A DNA stretch of 64,000 bases from the NCBI GenBank assembly GCA_038523925.1, contig JBCBIY010000004.1, positions 195,314-259,313 of the forward strand. Direction: 5' to 3'. Source of the DNA: JBCBWG01 sp038523925 (GTDB lineage Bacteria > Pseudomonadota > Alphaproteobacteria > Rhizobiales > Hyphomicrobiaceae). Numbering within the stretch: position 1 is the stretch's first letter; each line of letters begins with the position of its first letter. Of this stretch, positions 33,543 through 41,954 are shown one piece after another. The notes under the pieces were generated by a model that was not told the origin of the DNA, did no database searches, and was given only the letters and a program-made list of their open reading frames with translations. The translations under genes were made by a program, and so were the position numbers.

Positions 33543-34707
33543 GCACGAAGCGGCCCTTCGGTGTCGCGGCGAGGTGGCCAGCATCGGGCATCGTCAGGAA
33601 GCCATCGGCTGTCAGGTCGGCGATTGTCAACGGGTCGGGTTGCACGCCCGCAAGCCACGCAAACCGCGCGAGGCTTAAGCCCTCCGCAAGCCGCAGGCCC
33701 ATCAGCAGCGCTTCGTCTGCGATCTCGGACTTGATCAGCGGCTCCCGCGCGGTGATGCCATCGCCATGGTCACCGACGCGGCTGGCCCAGGCCTCCGGTT
33801 GACGCTCGGTCTCTGTCGCGGTCCGCGTGCCGTCGAGGATCGGCCGGCCGTGCGCGCCAGGCCCGATGCCGACGTATTCGCCGTAGCGCCAGTAGAGCAG
33901 ATTGTGCCGGCTCTCATCGCCGGGCCGCGCGTGGTTCGAGATCTCATAAAGCGGCAGGCCGGCGTCGCGCGTGACCTGGTCGGTGAGCGCGTAGAGATCA
34001 TCTGCGAGATCTGGATCTGGGATGATAAGCTTGCCCGAAGTGTGCAGCGTCTCAAACGGCGTGCCGGGTTCAATCGTAAGCTGATAGAGCGACAGGTGGT
34101 CGGCTGCGAGATCGATCGCTTGTCTGAGTTCGCGCTCCCAAGCCTCCAGCGTCTGGCGCGGGCGCGCATAGATCAGGTCAAACGACATGCGGTCGAACTC
34201 GGCGCGTGCGATGCCGATGGCAGCGATGGCCTCGTCCACCGTATGCAGCCGGCCGAGCGCCCGGAGCGACGCATCATCCAGCGCTTGGACGCCGAGTGAG
34301 ACGCGGTTGACGCCGGCTGCGCGATAGTCGCGGAACCGCTCGGCCTCAACGCTCGTCGGGTTCGCTTCAAGGGTAATTTCGGCGCCGGGTGAGATGCCCC
34401 ATTGCGTGTCGATCGCGCCCAGGATGGCCCCGACGGTCTCCGCGCTCATGAGCGACGGCGTGCCGCCGCCGAAGAAGATGCTGGTGACGTTGCGGGCACC
34501 CGTTGCACGGGCCTGCGCTCCGATGTCGGTTAGAAAAGCTGAGCGGAACGCGGCTTCGTCAATGCCGCCGTGGCGGACATGCGAGTTGAAATCGCAGTAG
34601 GGGCACTTGGCAGCGCAGAACGGCCAATGCACGTAAACGCCGAAGCCTGCAGGGTCAGGATTGCGGACGGCGAAGCCAGGCTCAGCTTTGGTCGCCGTCG
34701 CGTGCAA
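33493..34707 (-). CDS. hemW: Radical SAM heme chaperone HemW (HemN-like)
   Basis: A 404-aa protein. The radical-SAM cluster motif is FGVYVHWPFCAAKCPYCDFN (CX3CX2C), followed by FFGGGTPSLM and LEANPTSVEAERFRDY. It lacks the N-terminal residues typical of HemN oxygen-independent coproporphyrinogen oxidase, so HemW, a heme-binding chaperone, is the better name. TTG 34707 was chosen: AGAGG lies 6 nt upstream and no better start exists. That gives a 26-bp overlap with rdgB. The order rph-rdgB-hemW is conserved in Hyphomicrobiales. Its 3' end overlaps the convergent LysR gene by 50 bp. Confidence 0.9.
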   Translation of the reverse strand: MHATATKAEPGFAVRNPDPAGFGVYVHWPFCAAKCPYCDFNSHVRHGGIDEAAFRSAFLTDIGAQARATGARNVTSIFFGGGTPSLMSAETVGAILGAIDTQWGISPGAEITLEANPTSVEAERFRDYRAAGVNRVSLGVQALDDASLRALGRLHTVDEAIAAIGIARAEFDRMSFDLIYARPRQTLEAWERELRQAIDLAADHLSLYQLTIEPGTPFETLHTSGKLIIPDPDLADDLYALTDQVTRDAGLPLYEISNHARPGDESRHNLLYWRYGEYVGIGPGAHGRPILDGTRTATETERQPEAWASRVGDHGDGITAREPLIKSEIADEALLMGLRLAEGLSLARFAWLAGVQPDPLTIADLTADGFLTMPDAGHLAATPKGRFVLNRLVLSLSETLSPAA

Positions 34708-35320
34708 GGCAGGCCTCTTTGAATTGGGCGAACGCGTGGGCGCGGTGACTGATCGCGTGCTTCGCGTCGGGGTCCATTTCCCCGAATGTGATGTCATACC
34801 CGTCGGCCATGAACATCGGATCATAACCGAAACCGTGATCGCCGCGCGGCGGCCAGACGAGCACGCCGTGAACTTTGCCGAGAAAGACCTGATCTGCGCC
34901 GCCCGGCAGAGAGATCGAAAGCGCGCACGTGAAGTTCGCCTTGGGACCTGGCATGGCCCAGCCGTGGCGATCGCCAACTTCGGCTGCGACCTTTTCCATG
35001 GCTTTGGCAAAGTCTTTGTCGGGCCCGGCCCAGCGCGCTGAGAAGATGCCCGGTGCGCCGCCAAGTGCTGCGACTTCGAGGCCGGAATCGTCGGCCAGGG
35101 CTGCGAGACCAGAGGCCTCGGCCGCGGCCCGAGACTTCAGAAGAGCGTTGCCCTCAAACGTCATCTCGGTCTCCTCCGGCTCCGGCAGGCCGAGCTCGCC
35201 GGCAGAAACCGCCTCAAGACCGAACGGCCGGATGAGATCGTTGATCTCGCGCACCTTGCCCTGGTTGTGGCTTGCAACAACGATGCGGTCGCCGGCGTTG
35301 AGTTTCGCCGCATCGCTCAT
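34682..35320 (-). CDS. rdgB: XTP/dITP diphosphatase
   Basis: A 212-aa Ham1-family pyrophosphatase that removes deaminated purine triphosphates. The substrate-binding start is IVVASHNQGKVREI, followed by FEGNALLKSRAAAEASGLAA, LADDSGLEVAALGGAPG and GDHGFGYDPMF. Its start overlaps the rph stop by 4 bp and its end overlaps the TTG-started hemW. Confidence 0.96.
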   Translation of the reverse strand: MSDAAKLNAGDRIVVASHNQGKVREINDLIRPFGLEAVSAGELGLPEPEETEMTFEGNALLKSRAAAEASGLAALADDSGLEVAALGGAPGIFSARWAGPDKDFAKAMEKVAAEVGDRHGWAMPGPKANFTCALSISLPGGADQVFLGKVHGVLVWPPRGDHGFGYDPMFMADGYDITFGEMDPDAKHAISHRAHAFAQFKEACLARDGDQS

Positions 35321-36030
35321 GTGGCGGCGAGCTTCTGCAGGTTGACCAGTTCCTTGATGCCGGCGTCGGCGAGGTTGATCAGCGTGTCGAGTTGCTCGCG
35401 CGAGAACGGATCGCCTTCCGCGGTGCCCTGCACTTCCACAAGGCCGCCGTTGCCGGTCATGACGAAGTTCGCGTCAGCGTCGGCTTCGCTATCTTCGGCG
35501 TAATCGAGATCAAGCACGCACTCGCCATTGTAGATGCCGGCAGAAACTGCCGCGACCTGGTCCTTCAGCACGTCGTCGCCGACCATCTCGCGCGACTTCA
35601 TCCAGGCGATGCAGTCATGCAGAGCGACCCAGGCGCCGGTGATCGAGGCGGTCCGCGTGCCGCCATCGGCTTGGATGACATCGCAGTCGACTGAAATTTG
35701 GCGTTCGCCGAGCTTCGGTAGGTCGACAACTGCCCGCAGCGACCGGCCGATCAGTCGCTGGATCTCTTGCGTCCGGCCCGAAACCTTCCCGGCGGAGGCT
35801 TCGCGGCGCATGCGATCGTTCGTTGACCGCGGCAACATTCCATATTCAGCCGTCACCCAGCCGCGGCCCTGACCCTTCAGCCATGGCGGAATGCGGTCTT
35901 CGAGACTGGCGGTGCACAGCACATGCGTGTTGCCAAACTTAATCAGGCAGGAGCCCTCCGCGTGCATAGAAAAGCCGCGTTCGAAGGAGACGCGTCTCAG
36001 CTCGTCGGGGCGGCGGTTAGACGGGCGCAT
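35317..36030 (-). CDS. rph: Ribonuclease PH
   Basis: A 237-aa phosphorolytic 3'-5' exoribonuclease that trims tRNA 3' ends. It starts MRPSNRRPDELR, then GNTHVLCTASLEDRIPPWLK, GRGWVTAEYGMLPRST, RTQEIQRLIGRSLRAVVD and the catalytic CDVIQADGGTRTASITGA. The length is canonical. First gene of rph-rdgB-hemW, divergent from hrcA across a 162-bp gap. Confidence 0.97.
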   Translation of the reverse strand: MRPSNRRPDELRRVSFERGFSMHAEGSCLIKFGNTHVLCTASLEDRIPPWLKGQGRGWVTAEYGMLPRSTNDRMRREASAGKVSGRTQEIQRLIGRSLRAVVDLPKLGERQISVDCDVIQADGGTRTASITGAWVALHDCIAWMKSREMVGDDVLKDQVAAVSAGIYNGECVLDLDYAEDSEADADANFVMTGNGGLVEVQGTAEGDPFSREQLDTLINLADAGIKELVNLQKLAAT

Positions 36031-36192
36031 TCAGGTATCCGGATGTCGTTGGAGCGGGTTACGGGCATTGGCTCAGCCGTGCGGGCGGACGTTAGTGCGG
36101 CGCCCAATTGCCTTCAACACTAAACGGACGCCGGTGCTAGGATTAGGCCAAGCGTTGACGGCGCGCGCTCTCAATCACATTTTTCATGCGGA

Positions 36193-37251
36193 ATGGCAGA
36201 CAACGGTAAAACACCCGACTTGATGAGCGACCGCGCACGCGAGGTGCTGCGGCGCATCGTTGAGTCGTATCTGACGAGCGGCGAGCCCGTCGGCTCGCGC
36301 AACCTCTCGCGCGACCTTCCGATGACGCTGTCGCCGGCCTCGGTCCGCAACGTGATGTCGGACCTCGAACATCTGGGGCTCGTCTACGCGCCGCACACGT
36401 CGGCCGGCCGGCTGCCAACGCAGCAGGGCCTGCGCATGTTTGTCGACGGCCTCCTGGAAGTGGGCCGCCTGAGCGAGACCGAGCGCAGCCAGATCGAAGC
36501 GCAGCTCGATCCAAGTCAGCGGCGGTCGGCTGAGCAACTGCTCGCGGAAGCGGGCGATGTCATCTCCGGCCTCTCGCAGTGTGCCGGTGTCGTCCTCGCC
36601 GACAAAGCCGACGCGAAGCTAAAGCACATCGAGTTTGTCACGCTTGAGCCGGGTCGTGCCCTTGCGGTTCTGGTAAGCGAAGATGGGGCCGTCGAGAACC
36701 GGATCCTTGAGATCCCGGCGGGCCTGCCGCAGTCGGCGTTGGTCCAGGCGGCCAATTATCTCAACGCACATGTGCGTGGGCGAACGATCAGCGAAGCGCG
36801 CGCCGACATTGAGCGCGAGCTGCAAAGCCACACAGCCGAACTCGATGAGCTATCGCGCAAAGTCATCGAGCTCGGCATCGCGGAATGGTCCGGCGCGCTT
36901 GATGATCGCAGAAGCCTCATCGTGCGGGGGCAGTCCAATCTACTGACGGACGTGAGCGCCATCGAGGACCTCCAACGCATCCGCCAACTCTTCGACGATC
37001 TCGAAGCCAAGCGCGATTTGGTCCAGCTTCTGGACCTGTCCGACAGCGCCGATGGCGTCAAAATCTTCATCGGTTCGGAGAACAAACTGTTTTCGATGTC
37101 GGGGTCGTCCCTGGTCGTCGCACCCTTCCGCGACGAAAGCCGCAATATCGTCGGCGCGCTCGGGGTCATCGGCCCAACGCGCCTCAATTACGCGCGGATC
37201 ATCCCGATGGTAGATTTTACAGCTAAGGTGATCTCCCGCTTGATCACTTGA
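36193..37251 (+). CDS. hrcA: Heat-inducible transcription repressor HrcA
   Basis: A 352-aa repressor of chaperone genes. The winged-helix N-terminus has RAREVLRRIVESYLTSGEPV, GSRNLSRDLPMTLSPASVRN and MSDLEHLGLVYAPHTSAGRL, then the GAF-like and C-terminal IGSENKLFSMSGSSLVVAPF. It normally binds CIRCE (TTAGCACTC-N9-GAGTGCTAA) with GroEL as co-repressor. No CIRCE is seen before hrcA, grpE or dnaK here, so its target, probably groESL, lies outside the window. grpE follows after 80 bp. Confidence 0.95.
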   Translation: MADNGKTPDLMSDRAREVLRRIVESYLTSGEPVGSRNLSRDLPMTLSPASVRNVMSDLEHLGLVYAPHTSAGRLPTQQGLRMFVDGLLEVGRLSETERSQIEAQLDPSQRRSAEQLLAEAGDVISGLSQCAGVVLADKADAKLKHIEFVTLEPGRALAVLVSEDGAVENRILEIPAGLPQSALVQAANYLNAHVRGRTISEARADIERELQSHTAELDELSRKVIELGIAEWSGALDDRRSLIVRGQSNLLTDVSAIEDLQRIRQLFDDLEAKRDLVQLLDLSDSADGVKIFIGSENKLFSMSGSSLVVAPFRDESRNIVGALGVIGPTRLNYARIIPMVDFTAKVISRLIT

Positions 37252-37331
37252 TTTTCAGCGCCGGTCGGATGATATCGGCGGATGTCACATGCGCCCGGTG
37301 AGTGGTGCCTCCAAACCGAAAACACGAGCCT

Positions 37332-38090
37332 ATGAGCGGACAGCCAAAACCTGACGAACAAGGCGCTATGCCGCCCCGCGATGATCCCGAGGCCGAAGCG
37401 CGCGCCGCCGAGACGATTGAGACGGACGGTGAGCCGCCAGGCGAGGCCGGCCCGACGGACCCGGTGGAGTTCTCGAAAGACGAGCTTCTGGCGGAGCTTG
37501 AGAAGGAGCGTCTCGCCCAGGAAGACAAGTTGCGCGACATGAACGATCGGTTGCTGCGCGCGCACGCCGAAATGGATAACCTGCGCAAGCGCACCGAGCG
37601 GGAGAAGTCGGACACGGCGAAGTATGCGATCACTAAGTTCGCGCTCGATGTCGTGACGATCGGCGATAACCTGAAGCGCGCGATGGATGCGGCAGGTCCT
37701 GAAGACCAGCGTTCTGACGACGTGAAGGGCATGTATGAAGGCATCGCGCTGACGGCACAGGAACTCACCAAGACGGTCGAGAAGCACGGTGTCGCGCAGA
37801 TCCCCGCGCTGGGCGAGATCTTCGATCCGCATTTGCACCAGGCGATGATGGAGCAGCCCAACAAAGAGGTCCCGTCGGGGACGATCCTGCAGGTGTTCCA
37901 GGAGGGCTACCGGATCGGCGACCGCGTGCTCAGGCCATCGATGGTCGTCGTCGCGCGGGGTGGGGCCAAGCCGCAAAAAGAACAGCGCACCGGGCCGATG
38001 GATATCCCGAGCGAAGACCCCGCACCGATCACGCCCGACGATGATCCCGCAAAGCCTGGCAAGCCCGAGAGCGGGTCGGATACCGACTGA
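37332..38090 (+). CDS. grpE: Nucleotide exchange factor GrpE, long
   Basis: A 252-aa co-chaperone that releases ADP from DnaK. The coiled-coil region EDKLRDMNDRLLRAHAEMDN leads to LRKRTEREKSDTAKYAITKF, and the beta-domain has FDPHLHQAMMEQPNKEVPSG and GYRIGDRVLRPSMVVVA. Both ends are extended: about 45 acidic residues in front and a Pro/Asp-rich tail of about 40 after the core. The start at 37332 (MSGQPKPDEQ) was chosen; 37302 is possible. It is separated from dnaK by a minus-strand alkB. Confidence 0.95.
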   Translation: MSGQPKPDEQGAMPPRDDPEAEARAAETIETDGEPPGEAGPTDPVEFSKDELLAELEKERLAQEDKLRDMNDRLLRAHAEMDNLRKRTEREKSDTAKYAITKFALDVVTIGDNLKRAMDAAGPEDQRSDDVKGMYEGIALTAQELTKTVEKHGVAQIPALGEIFDPHLHQAMMEQPNKEVPSGTILQVFQEGYRIGDRVLRPSMVVVARGGAKPQKEQRTGPMDIPSEDPAPITPDDDPAKPGKPESGSDTD

Positions 38091-38099
38091 GGCGGGGGC

Positions 38100-38705
38100 C
38101 TAAGCCGTGACCCGCCGCAGGGTCAGATTGATCCGGCCGTCGAGGCCTGGAAGCGGCGACGTGCCAGCGGCTATTCTGTCAACGCCGTGATAGGCAAGGC
38201 GCGCCGCCCGGCCAAGGATCACCACGTCGCCGGAGCCAAGCGAAATCCGGGTCGTAGGGTCGCGGCGCCTAAGGCCGCCGACGCGGAAAATTGCCGTGTC
38301 GCCAAGCGAGATCGACAGGACCGGCGTGGTCTTGTCGTCCTCATCTTCATCGCGGTGCAGGCCAAGCTTCGCCGAGCCCTCGTAGCGGTTGATCAGGCAC
38401 GCTTCCGGCGCTGGCGCGCCTGGCAGAAGCGTTTCCCAGAGGTCGCGAAGGCGCGCCGGCATCGGCGGCCAGGGCACGCCGGTGACTGGGTGCACGGGCT
38501 CGTAACGGTACCCGCCCGCCGCATCGGTGAGCCAGCCGAGGGTGCCGCAGTTGGTCATCCGAACGGAAAGTGGCTTGCCCGTTCGCGGCATGGTCGGCGT
38601 ATAATAGGGCGCATGCGCGATCACGCCATTGATTGCCGAGAGCAGGTCCTGCTGCGTGGCGATGTCGAGATATTTCTGATGGTGAACGAAGCCATCGGAA
38701 GGCAT
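38100..38705 (-). CDS. alkB: Alpha-ketoglutarate-dependent DNA repair dioxygenase AlkB
   Basis: A 201-aa Fe(II)/2-oxoglutarate enzyme that oxidatively removes methyl groups from 1-meA and 3-meC in DNA. The iron ligands appear as GLHRDEDEDD (His, Asp) and AYHGVDRI (His), and the 2-oxoglutarate-binding arginines as GRINLTLRR. VRMTNCGTLGW and EACLINRYEGSAKLGLH match E. coli AlkB. ATG 38705 gives a normal length; the frame is open to a TTG at 38807, and GTG 38789 has an AGGA 9 nt upstream, so the N-terminus is uncertain. It sits between grpE and dnaK, opposite to both. Confidence 0.88.
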   Translation of the reverse strand: MPSDGFVHHQKYLDIATQQDLLSAINGVIAHAPYYTPTMPRTGKPLSVRMTNCGTLGWLTDAAGGYRYEPVHPVTGVPWPPMPARLRDLWETLLPGAPAPEACLINRYEGSAKLGLHRDEDEDDKTTPVLSISLGDTAIFRVGGLRRRDPTTRISLGSGDVVILGRAARLAYHGVDRIAAGTSPLPGLDGRINLTLRRVTA

Positions 38706-38825
38706 TGCCAACTGTCCCAGCTCACGCGCAATCGCTGCGCGCGCGGTCCGCGTGATCATCCAAGATTGCTCAAGGCGCCCGGGAAACACCGGCAGATTTC
38801 CTAACAAACCGGTGCCGTCGGACCG

Positions 38826-38854
38826 TTGCAGCCGTTTCGGCTGGCTCCTATATA
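38826..38854 (+). promoter_or_regulatory. Promoter of dnaK, RpoH-like
   Basis: TTGCAG (38826-38831) and TATATA (38849-38854) are 17 nt apart. The -10 context CCTATAT fits the alphaproteobacterial RpoH pattern CYTATNT. It lies 128 bp before the dnaK start, inside the upstream frame of alkB on the other strand. Heat-shock control is inferred. Confidence 0.55.
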
Positions 38855-38981
38855 CGCGGGCATCACACTAGCGCCAACTCGAGGGAACCGCCTCGACCGG
38901 CATGCCGATTATGGCCGGGGTTGAGTGCTCATCATCAGAGGCTTGTGGCGGTTCGCCGAAGAAGGAAGGACTTCCAGTATC

Positions 38982-40913
38982 ATGTCAAAAGTCATCGGGA
39001 TCGACCTCGGCACGACGAACTCGTGCGTCGCCGTCATGGAAGGCGGCGCGCCGAAGGTCATCATCAACGCTGAGGGCACCAACACGACGCCCTCGATCGT
39101 CGCATTCGGCGATGACGAAGAGCGCCTGGTCGGCTTGCCGGCGAAACGTCAGGCAGTCACCAACCCAACCAACACGTTCTTTGCGATCAAGCGCCTGATC
39201 GGCCGTCGGTACGACGACCCGACCGTCGCGAAGGACAAAGAGCTGGTCCCCTACGAGATCGTCAAAGGTCCGAACGGGGATGCGTGGGTCAAATCCGCCG
39301 GCAAGGAATACTCGCCGCAGCAGATCTCGGCTTTCATTCTTCAGAAGATGAAGGAAACGGCGGAGTCGTATCTCGGCAGCACCGTCGAGCAGGCCGTCAT
39401 CACGGTTCCCGCCTACTTCAATGACGCGCAGCGCCAGGCGACCAAAGACGCCGGCAAGATCGCTGGCCTTGAAGTGCTTCGCATCATCAACGAGCCAACG
39501 GCTGCAGCGCTTGCTTATGGCCTCGACAAGAAAGACAGCGCCAAGACCATTGCGGTCTACGACCTCGGCGGCGGCACGTTCGATATCTCGATCCTTGAGA
39601 TCGGCGATGGCGTGTTCGAGGTGAAGTCAACGAACGGGGATACGTTCCTCGGCGGTGAAGACTTCGACATGACGCTCGTCGAATATCTTGCAAACGAGTT
39701 CAAGAAAGAGAATGGCATCGACCTGCGCGACGACAAGCTCGCGCTTCAGCGCCTCAAGGAAGGCGCCGAGAAAGCCAAGATCGAACTCTCGTCATCGACG
39801 CAGACGGAAGTGAACCTGCCGTTCATCACAGCCGATCAGTCGGGCCCCAAACACCTGACGATGAAGCTGACGCGTGCGAAGCTTGAGAGCCTCGTTGACA
39901 AGTTGATCCAGCGGACGATCAAGCCGTGTGACGCCGCGCTGAAGGATGCCGGTCTCAAGGCTGCTGACATCGACGAAGTCGTTCTCGTCGGCGGCATGAC
40001 GCGCATGCCCAAGGTGCAGGAAGTCGTCAAAAACTTCTTCGGCAAGGAGCCGCACAAGGGCGTCAACCCGGATGAAGTGGTCGCGGTCGGCGCCGCGATC
40101 CAGGGCGGTGTTCTGAAGGGTGACGTCAAGGACGTCTTGCTGCTCGACGTGACGCCGTTGTCGCTCGGCATTGAGACGCTCGGTGGTGTCTTCACGCGCC
40201 TCATTGATCGCAACACGACGATCCCTACGAAGAAAGGCCAGACGTTCTCGACGGCCGAAGATGGCCAGTCCGCGGTGACCATCAAGGTCTATCAGGGCGA
40301 GCGCGAGATGGCGGCTGACAACAAGTCGCTCGGCGTCTTCAACCTGGAAGGCATTGCGCCGGCACCACGTGGCGTTCCGCAGATCGAGGTCACCTTCGAC
40401 ATCGACGCAAATGGCATCGTCAATGTGGGCGCGAAGGACAAGGCGACCAACAAAGAGCAGTCGATCCGCATTCAGGCCTCAGGTGGGCTGTCGGACACCG
40501 ACATTGAGCAGATGGTTAAGGAAGCCGAAGAGCACGCGGACGAAGACAAGAAGCGCCGCGAACTCGTCGAGGCCCGCAACCATCTTGAGACGCAGGTCAA
40601 CGCAACCGAGAAGTCTCTCTCTGACGCAGACGACAAACTTTCAGATGACGTCAAGGCAGAGGTGAAGGCCGCGATCGCCGATGCCAAGACGGCCCTCGAT
40701 GGCGAAGATGTCGAGGCGCTGAAGGCGGCTTCGGCAGCCCTCGCGCAGACCGCCATGAAGATCGGTGAAGCCGTTTACGGCTCCGGCGGCGATGCGGGTG
40801 CCGATGAGGGCCCGGATGGCGGTGATACCGGCGACAGCGCCGGTGCGCAGGACGACAACGTCGTCGACGCCGACTTCGAGGAAGTCAACGACGACAAGAA
40901 GAAGTCGGCCTAA
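38982..40913 (+). CDS. dnaK: Molecular chaperone DnaK (Hsp70)
   Basis: A 643-aa Hsp70. The ATPase domain begins VIGIDLGTTNSCVAVMEGG and contains VPAYFNDAQRQATKDAGKIA, IINEPTAAALAYGLD and AVYDLGGGTFDISILEIGDG. The substrate-binding domain has DVTPLSLGIETLGGVFTRLI, and the lid ends in the acidic DADFEEVNDDKKKS. The start at 38982 gives the canonical MSKVIGIDLG. It folds nascent and heat-damaged proteins with DnaJ and GrpE, both nearby. An FkbM methyltransferase gene separates it from dnaJ. Confidence 0.98.
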   Translation: MSKVIGIDLGTTNSCVAVMEGGAPKVIINAEGTNTTPSIVAFGDDEERLVGLPAKRQAVTNPTNTFFAIKRLIGRRYDDPTVAKDKELVPYEIVKGPNGDAWVKSAGKEYSPQQISAFILQKMKETAESYLGSTVEQAVITVPAYFNDAQRQATKDAGKIAGLEVLRIINEPTAAALAYGLDKKDSAKTIAVYDLGGGTFDISILEIGDGVFEVKSTNGDTFLGGEDFDMTLVEYLANEFKKENGIDLRDDKLALQRLKEGAEKAKIELSSSTQTEVNLPFITADQSGPKHLTMKLTRAKLESLVDKLIQRTIKPCDAALKDAGLKAADIDEVVLVGGMTRMPKVQEVVKNFFGKEPHKGVNPDEVVAVGAAIQGGVLKGDVKDVLLLDVTPLSLGIETLGGVFTRLIDRNTTIPTKKGQTFSTAEDGQSAVTIKVYQGEREMAADNKSLGVFNLEGIAPAPRGVPQIEVTFDIDANGIVNVGAKDKATNKEQSIRIQASGGLSDTDIEQMVKEAEEHADEDKKRRELVEARNHLETQVNATEKSLSDADDKLSDDVKAEVKAAIADAKTALDGEDVEALKAASAALAQTAMKIGEAVYGSGGDAGADEGPDGGDTGDSAGAQDDNVVDADFEEVNDDKKKSA

Positions 40914-41045
40914 CCTGCCGATCCTACCAACGGCCGGTGCAAACGCGCCGGCTGATTGCGTTGCCTTGACCGGCAGCGCGCGCCAGTCCCGCCGTCTGAA
41001 CGTTCTGCGACGGGATGCAGCCCTCGCGGGAGCTGACATCCACCT

Positions 41046-41915
41046 GTGACTTACTCTACCGACAAGGCCGGACCGTTCGGACACTTCGCGTTTGCGCCGC
41101 TTCGCGAGCGGATCCGGCGCATTGGCGATCTGGCGGGCACCGGCTTCGCGGGCCGCCGCATCGGCTCTTTGGCGCGCCGCATCGTCATTGCCGGGCAGGC
41201 AGAACCCTTTGACGTCGAGGCCGCTGGCGGATTGCGCCTTCGCGTGCGGCCAAGCACCAACAGATGCGAGAAGCGCGCGGTATCAGGTTTGCAAACCTGG
41301 GACGTTGAAGAACGCGCCGCGCTCAAGCGCCATCTGCAGGCACACTCAGGCGACGGGCCTTTCGTCTTCTTGGATGTCGGCGCAAACGTCGGCTTGTACT
41401 CGATTGACCTTGCGCTGGCTGCGCGTCGGCTGGGGCAGGACACGCGCTTGATTGCCGTCGAGCCCGATCCGCAAAACGCAGCGCGATTGCTCGAAAACGT
41501 GAGCTTCAACGACGTTGATATCGAACTTCATCGGGTTGCGATCGGCGAGTTTGCAGGCCGCGGAGTTATGACGGGCGGTGAGACGAACCGTGGCCAAGTG
41601 CATTTCCAGCCCCAAAACGGGGCGGAGGCCGGTGCAGCGCAAGACGCCCATGAGACGACGGAAATGATAAGTCTAGCTGAGCTCGCCAATCGCGCGGCCG
41701 TGGCGCGTGTGGACGCCCTCAAGGTCGATATCGAAGGCTACGACCTGCCCGTGCTGCGGGGCTTTTTCAATGAAGCACCTTCTGAGCTTCTACCGGCAAT
41801 CATCATCGCCGAGCTTAGCGATCAGCGTGTCGAGACGCTGGCACTTATGGAACAGGCTGGATATCGCCAGCAGGTTATGGCTGGGATCAATGGTATTTTC
41901 GAGCGAAATGCTTAA
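41046..41915 (+). CDS. FkbM family SAM-dependent methyltransferase
   Basis: A 289-aa methyltransferase. The AdoMet-binding motif I is PFVFLDVGANVGLYSIDLAL, then the acidic LIAVEPDPQNAARLLENV and the FkbM-type VDALKVDIEGYDLPVLRGFF. It starts at a GTG, with GGGAG rather far (13 nt) upstream. FkbM enzymes O-methylate sugars, polyketides or glycans. It lies between dnaK and dnaJ, 132 bp after dnaK and 39 bp before dnaJ, in the same orientation. Whether it is heat-induced with them, or acts on a chaperone-linked substrate, is open. Confidence 0.88.
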   Translation: MTYSTDKAGPFGHFAFAPLRERIRRIGDLAGTGFAGRRIGSLARRIVIAGQAEPFDVEAAGGLRLRVRPSTNRCEKRAVSGLQTWDVEERAALKRHLQAHSGDGPFVFLDVGANVGLYSIDLALAARRLGQDTRLIAVEPDPQNAARLLENVSFNDVDIELHRVAIGEFAGRGVMTGGETNRGQVHFQPQNGAEAGAAQDAHETTEMISLAELANRAAVARVDALKVDIEGYDLPVLRGFFNEAPSELLPAIIIAELSDQRVETLALMEQAGYRQQVMAGINGIFERNA

Positions 41916-41954
41916 GTGGCGTCAAATGGGTGGGCGCACGATGACGGCAAGGCG

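Noticed and set aside
36031..36192. CIRCE element before hrcA
   Set aside because: No TTAGCACTC-like inverted repeat is present in the gap; a weak TTGACG at 36155 has no convincing -10.
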